Source: DATMBL01 sp050735975
Lineage (GTDB): Bacteria > Desulfobacterota > Binatia > UBA9968
Assembly: GCA_050735975.1 (NCBI GenBank)
Contig: JBOHVS010000338.1
Span: forward strand, 1 to 6,224
Direction: 5' to 3'
Length of the DNA: 6,224 nt
Shown piece by piece: positions 1 to 4,633 of the stretch. Every line of letters starts with the position of its first letter. Within the stretch, counting starts at the first letter, position 1. Both the position numbers and the translations under genes were made by a program. The notes under the pieces were generated by a model. That model had not been told where the DNA came from and searched no databases. It saw nothing but the letters and a program-made list of their open reading frames with translations.

Positions 1-85
1 AAGCCATTGCCTCGGCTCGCTTGAAGTCGGACAAGGTGGATGCTTTGATACTGGCGAAGTTGTTGGCAGCAGATTTGCTTCCCAT
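1..85 (-). CDS. 5' end of an unrecognised minus-strand gene (partial)
   Basis: The reverse strand has an ATG at 85-83, preceded by AGGAGG (complement of 96-101) with a 10-base spacer, and then 28 open codons to the window edge. The visible N-terminus begins MGSKSAANNFASIKASTLSD and then FKRAEAMA. It is polar and Ser/Ala/Lys-rich, with no signal peptide or membrane segment in view. The gene diverges from everything else in the window. I do not recognise the family and too little is visible for a function. A weak promoter candidate for it is TACAAT (complement of 163-168) with CTGTAA 17 bp further upstream. The strong Shine-Dalgarno plus ATG makes the start believable. Confidence 0.6.
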   Translation of the reverse strand, partial: MGSKSAANNFASIKASTLSDFKRAEAMA

Positions 86-361
86 GGTGTGGATTCCTCC
101 TGTTTGCTAACCAGATAAAGTTTCACCGCCAGAATCGCGGCATGCTAAGAAACGCACGGACTATTGTATGGCAATTCATCTCGGGTTACAGGCAAGCTTG
201 CGAAGTCGAGGACGACGAACGAGAAAAGTAGAATGTCCCTATTTCCGCTTCTTCCCTTTTTTCTTCCTCACAATAAGCGGCAAAATAATTAGCTCGGTTC
301 TTACCGAGCTTAGATTTTGGAACTACCGAACGTTAGTGCCGGAAGTGCGGCCGTATACTGA
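86..361. other. Intergenic region between divergent genes
   Basis: This spacer separates the minus-strand gene from the first plus-strand gene. It holds the Shine-Dalgarno and a weak promoter candidate for the minus-strand gene, a pyrimidine-rich stretch around 236-270, and a diverged fragment of the dispersed repeat from about 272 (AATAAGCGG, four extra A, then TAATTAGCTCGGTTCT). It also holds TATACT at 354-359, a good -10 match without a convincing -35. The 65-aa frame starting at 168 has no ribosome site and unconvincing composition, so I do not call it a gene. Confidence 0.5.
291..310. repeat. Perfect 8-bp hairpin in a diverged copy of the dispersed repeat
   Basis: AGCTCGGT (291-298) and ACCGAGCT (303-310) pair perfectly around a TCTT loop. 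The left part continues the dyad and TAGCTCGGTTCT block found in the full repeats, but the right arm is specific to this locus. A loose T-rich run follows on both strands (GATTTT on plus, ATTATTTT on minus). A weak bidirectional terminator is therefore possible. It could equally be a remnant regulatory dyad. Confidence 0.5.
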
Positions 362-754
362 ATGATCGATGACATAATGAGATACGATAAAAACACAATA
401 ATAGATACTGCGATGCAAATCATAAAAGACGAGCATGCATTTTTTGTGAAAGGAGGCAATGACAACAGCGAACATATACCTCGAATTATTAGAATTGCGG
501 AATCGGCAGGTAAACTGCTCTCTGTCGGCGGGATGAACAAAGAAGAATTGAATGGGAACATAGACCGAATTATCCAATTCGGCCGACAGCTTTTTGTAGA
601 CGAATGGATGAGACCTCTCGACGGAGACAGCGAACTACCGCGTGAAGAAGATGCGATCGATGAGTTCAATCGGTACTTGAAAAGGAACCAAGGATCATCG
701 AACCCCGCGCCGCGGCGGACGACTAAACGCCGCCGCTCACCGAGTCGCGAGTGA
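362..754 (+). CDS. Unrecognised 130-aa protein with a basic C-terminal tail
   Basis: The protein is mostly predicted helical and charged. It has an N-terminal region containing IIDTAMQIIKDEHAFFVKGG, a middle helix around residues 65-80 (NIDRIIQFGRQLFVDEW), an acidic stretch near 86-98, and a strongly basic tail (RRTTKRRRSPSRE). I see no catalytic motif, signal peptide or membrane segment and do not recognise the family. The start is uncertain. ATG 362 has only a poor Shine-Dalgarno (GGAAG near 341), and ATG 377 is an alternative that would suit transcription from TATACT at 354-359. Base composition changes sharply: the first two thirds are AT-rich, while the last 20 or so codons are GC-rich and contain an inverted repeat (GCGGCGG 712-718 with CCGCCGC 730-736). 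The 3' end may have been acquired or altered. Repeat A begins five bases after the stop. Confidence 0.6.
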   Translation: MIDDIMRYDKNTIIDTAMQIIKDEHAFFVKGGNDNSEHIPRIIRIAESAGKLLSVGGMNKEELNGNIDRIIQFGRQLFVDEWMRPLDGDSELPREEDAIDEFNRYLKRNQGSSNPAPRRTTKRRRSPSRE

Positions 755-758
755 AAAC

Positions 759-1103
759 CTGAGCGCCTCGTTCCTCACGTTTGGAGCATGCCCTCAGCCA
801 CCACGAACACGCCGTTTCACGAACACGGAATTGCGTTTGACGCCCCCATTTTCGCGAGTAAAATAAGCGGCTAGTTCGCTCGGTTCTGCGGCCTGACCAT
901 AGTTTTGGTTTGCGTCACCCGAACACGAACCACGGTGTGAGCGACGAACCACGACTGGATTCCCCGATCCGGTCTCTTTGATTCTGCATCATCGTCCAGA
1001 GTGATTCTCCCGGCATCGCTTTTTACTATGACGGTTAGAGAAACAGAAAGGTTTTGCGGGGCAGGAAAGGCAAGGCGCGACGTTCGAATAAGTCAATAAC
1101 GCA
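759..1103 (+). repeat. Dispersed repeat, copy A (full length)
   Basis: This is the longest copy. Its 5' block (CTGAGCGCCTCGTTCCTCAC) is shared with copy C and starts just after a stop codon in both. A CACGA-rich stretch follows, then the promoter-bearing core (835-890, GTTTGACGCCCCC through GGTTCTGCGGCC) shared with B, C and D. A second CACGA-rich stretch ends with GACGAACCACGACTGG. A 3' tail from about 976 is shared only with B: TTTGATTCTGCATCATCG, TGACGGTTAGAGAAACAGAA, GGTTTTGCGGGG and the terminal GAATAAGTCAATAACGCA. No ORF, terminal inverted repeats or target duplication are evident. Confidence 0.85.
837..864 (+). promoter_or_regulatory. Repeat-borne sigma-70-like promoter, copy A
   Basis: TTGACG (837-842), a 16-bp spacer and TAAAAT (859-864) match the bacterial -35/-10 consensus closely. 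The same boxes with the same spacer length occur in three other repeats. The dyad that follows in the other copies is degenerate here (GGCTAGTTCGCT, 870-881). Transcription would run toward the 99-aa/dCTP deaminase operon, through a leader of about 375 bases. Confidence 0.5.
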
Positions 1104-1151
1104 AGACCCCAAATTCCAAATTCAATCTTAACCCCGTGACGGGAGGTAACG

Positions 1152-1180
1152 TTGACAGCCCAGGGAACCTGGTGTACATG
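1152..1180 (+). promoter_or_regulatory. Local promoter candidate with an internal dyad, upstream of the dCTP deaminase operon
   Basis: A perfect -35 box, TTGACA (1152-1157), is followed after exactly 17 bp by a weak -10, TACATG (1175-1180). The spacer contains the inverted repeat CCAGG-GAA-CCTGG (1160-1172), in the position of a repressor operator. The predicted start site is about 60 bases before the GTG at 1248. A smaller dyad, CCCG-TGA-CGGG (1133-1143), lies just upstream. The -10 box is the weak point. Confidence 0.4.
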
Positions 1181-1247
1181 TCCCCATTAAAGGCGGCAGC
1201 CTACATTGGCCCACCCACGAATCCCCGTAAACGCATAAGGAGGAAAG

Positions 1248-1547
1248 GTGAAGAAGAAAGTGTTCAAAAGAGAACCGACGATCAGCTGTAGCATCGGGCC
1301 AGGAATGTTTTCGAGCGAGAGAGCGATTTCAATTGATCTTCCTGATGGCCGCACCGTGTCGGCCTTCGTGGACCGTCGCGACGTGATCCCAGACAAGGAC
1401 CTAAGGCCCGGTGAAGAATACCGGGGGCACGTAAAGGTTTCGCTCGTTGAGGTTAAAAAGGATTCGGCAATTGTAGATCTTCCTCAGCCACGGTTGACAG
1501 AAGGGCCTCGACTCACGGTTCCTAAGGATCTCATTGAGACCAATTAG
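1248..1547 (+). CDS. Unrecognised 99-aa protein, first gene of the dCTP deaminase operon
   Basis: The start is GTG 1248, preceded by AAGGAGG (1237-1243) with a rather short 4-base gap. The next in-frame GTG at 1260 is too far from that site. The 99-aa product starts very basic (KKKVFKRE), then alternates short hydrophobic strands with turns (ISIDLPDGRTVSAFVDRRDV, GHVKVSLVEV, SAIVDLP, LTVPKDLIE). This pattern suggests a small all-beta, barrel-like fold. No catalytic motif is apparent and I do not recognise the family. Its stop (TAG 1545-1547) is two bases before the GTG of the deaminase gene, so the two are almost certainly co-transcribed and translationally coupled. It could be a partner or regulator of the enzyme, but that is inferred only from the arrangement. 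Confidence 0.8.
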   Translation: MKKKVFKREPTISCSIGPGMFSSERAISIDLPDGRTVSAFVDRRDVIPDKDLRPGEEYRGHVKVSLVEVKKDSAIVDLPQPRLTEGPRLTVPKDLIETN

Positions 1548-1549
1548 CC

Positions 1550-2134
1550 GTGATCTTGAGCGACAGCGAGATTCAGGAGGCCATCCGGCGAAAAACCATC
1601 ATCATTGATCCACCCCCCACCGACGAACGGTACACCACTTCCGCCCTGGACCTACTTTTAGGCGACGAGATCCTGGAACTAAAGACTCTCCAGGAACTGC
1701 AATCAGAAGAACCCGCTGGCGTGGAGCGGCCACCTGTTGTGGATGTGTCTAAGGTTGACGTAAGAGACCTTCTGCGGAAATACGCGAAGCCATTGCCCCG
1801 GGAGACCGACGGCTCTTTTGTTTTGCCACCTCAAAGATTTGTTCTAGGCATCACCAGGGAGTATGTTGACCTTCCTCGAAAATCTAAGATTGCGGCTCGC
1901 GTTGAGGGACGAAGTAGCTTAGCCCGTCTTGGTTTGGTTGTACATCTAACGGCGCCCACCATTCATGCGGGCTTTTCCGGCCGGATAGTCTTGGAGATGT
2001 ACAACTTTGGAAACTACAGCCTCCGTTTGACTCCCGGCAAACTGGCCATCTGTCAGCTAATCTTTGAGCGCCTGGGACGTATACCAAAAGGACCGGTTAA
2101 GACGAGATATTTGAGACAAAGAGGTATCCGGTAG
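1550..2134 (+). CDS. dcd: dCTP deaminase family protein (dUTPase-like fold)
   Basis: Known enzymes of this family deaminate dCTP to dUTP, feeding dTMP synthesis; some members deplete dCTP as an anti-phage response. The product is 194 aa, about the usual length for Dcd (E. coli 193). Visible family features are the MILSDSEIQEAI start, a TSALDLLLGD motif (residues 30-39), the signature RSSLARLG (121-128), then TAPTIHAGFSG and VLEMYN, whose E149 aligns with the catalytic Glu, and a C-terminal RYLRQRG lid-like motif. The region between about residues 45 and 90 is less typical. H139 stands where E. coli Dcd has Asp in its IDPG motif. The protein ends soon after the Gln of the lid, lacking the Ser-containing tail seen in E. 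coli. It starts with GTG two bases after the preceding stop and has little Shine-Dalgarno of its own. A dUTPase is less likely because the RSSLAR/LE..N pattern is that of deaminases. Confidence 0.88.
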   Translation: MILSDSEIQEAIRRKTIIIDPPPTDERYTTSALDLLLGDEILELKTLQELQSEEPAGVERPPVVDVSKVDVRDLLRKYAKPLPRETDGSFVLPPQRFVLGITREYVDLPRKSKIAARVEGRSSLARLGLVVHLTAPTIHAGFSGRIVLEMYNFGNYSLRLTPGKLAICQLIFERLGRIPKGPVKTRYLRQRGIR

Positions 2135-2321
2135 AGTCCGAAAGAAGCGGACGCCGATTGCAATCCCATGAAGAACCCCTGGGTTTCATATGAAATTTGA
2201 CACCCTCGGCTTCGGAATGTCCGAGTAACCCTCACGCCCATTACATCGAATGCAAAGTAGTTCGTGTTTTCAGTGAATTTCTAAGCACTGGCTATAACAG
2301 ATAGTACATGCCCTTGCCCAA
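2135..2321. other. Spacer after the dCTP deaminase gene, with small dyads
   Basis: No gene is apparent. Small palindromes are present: GTCCG/CGGAC (2136-2140 with 2148-2152), a perfect 12-bp TTTCATATGAAA (2184-2195), and TCGGA-ATG-TCCGA (2212-2224). None is followed by a T-run, so no intrinsic terminator can be called. The TTTCATATGAAA palindrome could be a protein-binding site. Confidence 0.4.
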
Positions 2322-2354
2322 GCACGATCACGAGGCACGAGCACGAAATTCCGT

Positions 2355-2382
2355 TTGACGCCCCCGTTCCCGCGAGTAGAAT
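2355..2382 (+). promoter_or_regulatory. Repeat-borne sigma-70-like promoter, copy B
   Basis: TTGACG (2355-2360), a 16-bp spacer and TAGAAT (2377-2382) form a strong consensus match pointing toward the genes at 2626-3555. A perfect 12-bp palindrome begins four bases after the -10, which is where transcription would start. Confidence 0.55.
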
Positions 2383-2386
2383 AAGC

Positions 2387-2398
2387 AGCTATATAGCT
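2387..2398. promoter_or_regulatory. Dyad at the predicted start site, copy B
   Basis: AGCTATATAGCT is a perfect 12-bp palindrome. In copies C and D the same position reads GCTAATTAGC, also a perfect palindrome but with a different centre. The symmetry is kept while the bases change, which suggests an operator or a small hairpin. Confidence 0.45.
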
Positions 2399-2625
2399 CG
2401 GTTCTGCGGCCTGGCCGTGATTTCTGATTGAGTCGTCGCACGAACACGAATCACGAACACGACCGACGAACCACGGCTGGCTCCCTCGAGCGGTCTCATC
2501 TTTGATTCTGCATCATCGCCCGGAGTGATTCCTGCGGCCCGTCTTTCATGATGACGGTTAGAGAAACAGAACGGTTTTGCGGGGTAGGGAAGGCAAGACG
2601 CGGCGTTCGAATAAGTCAATAACGC

Positions 2626-2826
2626 ATGCCTGACATCGCATTTAAGCCCTCGGCAACGTTAGCTGTCTTCGGAGGGGATATCGATCCGGCCTGGGCTTCT
2701 GAATTTAAAGAGTGCATACGTTCATTCGAACTGGGGCGGTCGTCACGCGAGGGCGACATGCCCGAGAACGAAATAGAAGGTCCCTGGCACCTTCCAACAT
2801 TGAATAAGTCAACAACTCAAGCGTGA
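2626..2826 (+). CDS. Doubtful 66-aa ORF between two repeat ends
   Basis: The frame opens with an ATG formed by the last base of repeat B's terminal GAATAAGTCAATAACGCA and has no Shine-Dalgarno. The protein (MPDIAFKPSATLAVFGGDID, then PAWASEFKECIRSFELGRSS) reads like plausible coding sequence in its first half. The end (LPTLNKSTTQA) is encoded by a second copy of the repeat terminus, so it is not native. It is likely a truncated gene fragment or a chance frame. I do not recognise a family. Confidence 0.3.
   Translation: MPDIAFKPSATLAVFGGDIDPAWASEFKECIRSFELGRSSREGDMPENEIEGPWHLPTLNKSTTQA
2802..2820 (+). repeat. Isolated copy of the repeat's 3' terminus
   Basis: GAATAAGTCAACAACTCAAG (2802-2821) matches the end of copy A (GAATAAGTCAATAACGCAAG, 1086-1105) at 18 of 20 positions. 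The rest of the repeat is absent here. Together with the end of copy B (2609-2626) it brackets the 66-aa ORF, so this segment looks inserted or duplicated at a repeat boundary. Confidence 0.6.
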
Positions 2827-2903
2827 CACCACTGTCCAATGCTATTCTGCCGACCTCCTCAAACTCTTCATCACGCCAACAACCTATGTTATTCCTTCGC
2901 TTC

Positions 2904-2912
2904 AGGGAGGGG
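2904..2912 (+). promoter_or_regulatory. Strong ribosome binding site deciding a TTG start
   Basis: AGGGAGGGG lies five bases before TTG 2918. The frame is open back to 2804, but there is no ATG, GTG or TTG in that extension, so this site is the main support for the TTG. Confidence 0.55.
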
Positions 2913-2917
2913 TCGGT

Positions 2918-3274
2918 TTGGCTCAGATAACGGCCTGCCATAGGTTGTGCAAAGGTGATCCCAGCGAAGCAGCGCGTGTAGCGCCCGATATCATAGCGAA
3001 CGGTCTCCGCGTGGATTATAGCAGGCATGGGTCCGCCGCATGGGCGTTCTACATCGATATGGTCCCTGCCCGCTGGCGAACGCATCCGCTCTTGATCTTT
3101 GAGGTCGAAGCACAAAGGATTGTAAAGGTGCCAATCTGGCTACCTCGCAGGGCCGACTATGCGATTATAAAGATGCCGGGGCAAGCCCTTACTTACATCC
3201 CGATTCGAGTTCTCGGTTTCTTGAATCTGCCTGGCTTTCCGATTTACAATGAATTAGTCGGCTTTTTCGAGTAA
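2918..3274 (+). CDS. Unrecognised 118-aa protein, first gene of a pair
   Basis: With the TTG start the product is 118 aa. The middle holds an aromatic stretch (SAAWAFYIDMVPARWR) and the C-terminal half is hydrophobic and beta-like (LLIFEVEAQRIVKVPIWLP, then ADYAIIKMPGQALTYIPIRV and LNLPGFPIYNELVGFFE). No segment is a clear membrane helix and no catalytic motif stands out. The upstream in-frame codons 2804-2917 also read as plausible protein (for example SADLLKLFITPTTYVIP), so the gene may have lost its true 5' end or begin at a non-standard codon. It is followed 11 bases later by a second small gene in the same direction, likely in one transcript. A longer overlapping frame on the minus strand (3115-2705) lacks a ribosome site and is judged a shadow. 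I do not recognise the family. Confidence 0.6.
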   Translation: MAQITACHRLCKGDPSEAARVAPDIIANGLRVDYSRHGSAAWAFYIDMVPARWRTHPLLIFEVEAQRIVKVPIWLPRRADYAIIKMPGQALTYIPIRVLGFLNLPGFPIYNELVGFFE

Positions 3275-3285
3275 CGGGGTGAAAT

Positions 3286-3555
3286 ATGCTTAAGAAGGGC
3301 TGGTTTGTCGAGGACTCGATAGCGAAAACGCTAGAGAATCTGATCACTGAATCAGAGTTTGAGCTGTTCACGTCAACGGAGCGCGAAGAATTCGAGCAAC
3401 GTCTCATTGACGAGATTCGGACGATTGCCGTTTATCCGGTTGAGACACAGGAAACCGTAGAGCGGTATATCCGGGAACATGGGGCGGATCTCCATGAGTT
3501 TGCTCTAAAAGTCCGTTCGCGTCATCTCGCGACGAGGCGTGAAGGCACTGCCTAG
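3286..3555 (+). CDS. Unrecognised 89-aa helical protein, second gene of the pair
   Basis: ATG 3286 follows GGGGTG (3276-3281) by four bases and sits 11 bases after the preceding stop, so the two genes are probably co-transcribed. The product is charged and mainly predicted helical: SIAKTLENLITESEFELFTS, then a Glu/Arg-rich helix (EREEFEQRLIDEIRTIAVYP), then ETVERYIREHGADLHEFALK and a basic tail. It has no signal peptide, membrane segment or known catalytic motif. The small two-gene arrangement resembles toxin-antitoxin pairs, but nothing in either sequence identifies one. Repeat C begins 20 bases after the stop. Confidence 0.7.
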   Translation: MLKKGWFVEDSIAKTLENLITESEFELFTSTEREEFEQRLIDEIRTIAVYPVETQETVERYIREHGADLHEFALKVRSRHLATRREGTA

Positions 3556-3575
3556 GGGTGTTATCTCCTCAAAAG

Positions 3576-3934
3576 CTGAGCGCCTCTTTCCTGACGTTTA
3601 GGGCTTCCCCTCCGCCACAAACACGATTTTCCCGTTTTGCCTTCATGCTTTCAGAATCGCGCCACCCCTCACGTCTCTTCTGCGTCTCACGGTCACGGCA
3701 TTTCTCCCCGTCACGAGCATGGGCCACGAACACGGCTTCTATCCAACACCAGCACGCTGTTACACGAGCACGAAATTCCGTTTGACGCCCCCTTTTCCCA
3801 GGGTAGAATAAGCGGCTAATTAGCTCGGTTCTGGGGCCAGGGCGTGATTTCGGTTGAGTCTTTGCAAGATCACGAGCCACGATTACGAACACGCTCTCCG
3901 GCAACGAACCACGGCTGGGTCTCCCGATCCGGTC
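3576..3934 (+). repeat. Dispersed repeat, copy C
   Basis: It shares the 5' block CTGAGCGCCTC with copy A, again just after a stop codon. It then has a longer CACG-rich stretch than A (about 3620-3765), the promoter-bearing core from 3780, and a CACGA-rich segment ending AACGAACCACGGCTGG and CCCGATCCGGTC. It lacks the A/B 3' tail. After GGTC 3934 the sequence is unrelated and includes a small dyad (TCCGG-TCAAT-CCGGA). Confidence 0.85.
3782..3809 (+). promoter_or_regulatory. Repeat-borne sigma-70-like promoter, copy C
   Basis: TTGACG (3782-3787), 16 bp and TAGAAT (3804-3809). The dyad GCTAATTAGC (3815-3824) follows at the predicted start site. It points to the DUF5647-like gene about 170 bases downstream. 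Confidence 0.55.
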
Positions 3935-3992
3935 AATCCGGACAACAAAATCCAGAATGTCCCCTTTTCGTCTTTCTACGAGGAGATTTTCC

Positions 3993-4250
3993 ATGAATGT
4001 TTTCGAACGGAAGAATGCCGAGCTGGTCACTGAGTTTGACCGCTATGTCCGGGAGCATCCAGACTTCGCCGAACGGATTCCAGACAACGCGCTGGTGGCC
4101 GTGCTGGTTGAAGGGGACGAAGAATTCAATCGATGGAATCAAGAAGGGGCAAAGCGGCAGGCTGAAACAGGACAGCCGATTGTATACGTGAAGATCAAAA
4201 GGATTCAGCCCATCCGCTCTCGCATCCAAGAAATGGAGCTCAGCGGCTGA
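3993..4250 (+). CDS. DUF5647-like small protein
   Basis: The 85-aa product has the pattern I associate with DUF5647: an N-terminal helix (FERKNAELVTEFDRYV), a HPDFAERIPDNALVAVLVEG block, an acidic EEFN segment, and a C-terminal strand (GQPIVYVKIKRI). The family's function is unknown to me. I chose ATG 3993 because GAGGAG (3980-3985) sits seven bases upstream and the family begins at about this point. ATG 3957 would add 12 residues and has no ribosome site. The gene stands alone between repeats C and D, so transcription probably starts in repeat C. The family assignment is from memory of its sequence pattern, not a search. Confidence 0.75.
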   Translation: MNVFERKNAELVTEFDRYVREHPDFAERIPDNALVAVLVEGDEEFNRWNQEGAKRQAETGQPIVYVKIKRIQPIRSRIQEMELSG

Positions 4251-4440
4251 AGTTAACCGGCCTGCCAGTTCCAGGTCCAGCCTTCTGCCGTGGAGCCGGG
4301 TCGCTGGATTCTTGTGATTGCTGGAAACAATCCTTGAACTCGATCGGTCGCAACATAAGGCGACGGACGAGCCACGAATCTCGATCACGTCCCTCTTCCC
4401 ACCGTGATCACAGGCACGTTTCACGAGCACGAAATTCCGT

Positions 4441-4468
4441 TTGACGCCCCCGTTTCCCCGAGTAGAAT
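4441..4468 (+). promoter_or_regulatory. Repeat-borne sigma-70-like promoter, copy D
   Basis: TTGACG (4441-4446), 16 bp and TAGAAT (4463-4468), directly followed by the best-preserved long dyad. It points at the PHP-domain reading frame, with an ATG about 165 bases downstream. Confidence 0.55.
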
Positions 4469-4489
4469 AACCGGCTAATTAGCTCGGTT
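4469..4489. promoter_or_regulatory. Long bulged dyad at the predicted start site, copy D
   Basis: The outer arms AACCG (4469-4473) and CGGTT (4485-4489) are complementary and flank the perfect palindrome GCTAATTAGC (4474-4483). A single unpaired T (4484) breaks the symmetry. Copy C has the same centre with weaker arms (AAGCG). It could be an operator or, once transcribed, a 5' hairpin. Confidence 0.45.
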
Positions 4490-4633
4490 CTGCGGCCTGG
4501 CCGTGATTTGCGCCTGAGTCCTTGGACGAACACGAATCACGATCGGCTCCCTAGTCCAGTCGCATTTTTGGTTCCGGACCCCTCACCTGAACTGGATCTC
4601 CCTGCCGGAACGAGGTCTACCGGGATTTGGTTG

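Larger units (their letters stand above)
2322..2624 (+). repeat. Dispersed repeat, copy B
   Basis: It starts in CACGA-rich sequence (GCACGATCACGAGGCACGAG) without the CTGAGCGCC 5' block of A and C. The core (2353 onward) matches A, C and D, with AAATTCCGTTTGACGCCCCC exactly as in C and D. A CACGA-rich stretch (2430-2480, ending GACGAACCACGGCTGG) follows. The 3' tail matches copy A from CTTTGATTCTGCATCATCG to the terminal GAATAAGTCAATAACGCA. In the predicted leader RNA, GCCGTG near 2413 could pair with CACGGC near 2472. Confidence 0.85.
4368..4553 (+). repeat. Dispersed repeat, copy D (short)
   Basis: It begins in CACGA-rich sequence and includes a GTGATCAC palindrome (4404-4411). It shares CACGTTTCACGAGCACGAAA-type sequence with A and C, the full promoter-bearing core (4439 onward) and the first part of the leader (GCGGCCTGGCCGTGATTT, ACGAACACGAATCACGA). 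It stops near GGCTCCCTAG. The later leader and the A/B tail are missing. Confidence 0.8.

Noticed and set aside
168..365. 65-aa plus-strand frame overlapping the first gene by ATGA
   Set aside because: No ribosome site, unnatural Phe/Arg-rich composition, and it runs through a repeat remnant and hairpin.
755..1110. Insertion sequence or MITE
   Set aside because: No transposase, no terminal inverted repeats and no clear target duplication. The copies also differ in their ends.
2136..2225. Intrinsic terminator after the dCTP deaminase gene
   Set aside because: Small hairpins exist but are short and not followed by a T-run.
2705..3115. 136-aa minus-strand frame
   Set aside because: It starts with TTG without a ribosome site and covers the plus-strand pair, which has a good ribosome site and operon spacing. 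Judged a shadow, though not excluded outright.
3569..4030. 153-aa minus-strand frame
   Set aside because: It lies mostly within repeat C and overlaps the start of the DUF5647-like gene, with a low-complexity charged product.
755..4560. Integron cassette array with attC sites
   Set aside because: The layout fits, but I found no paired RYYYAAC and GTTRRRY core sites at the repeat ends, no integrase, and the repeats are longer than usual and carry promoters.
755..4560. CRISPR array
   Set aside because: The repeats are 190-360 bp, irregularly spaced and separated by genes, with no short regular spacers.
4508..4633. Upstream TTG start for the PHP fragment
   Set aside because: It would begin inside repeat D. 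The protein-like sequence and PHP motifs fit a start at ATG 4634.
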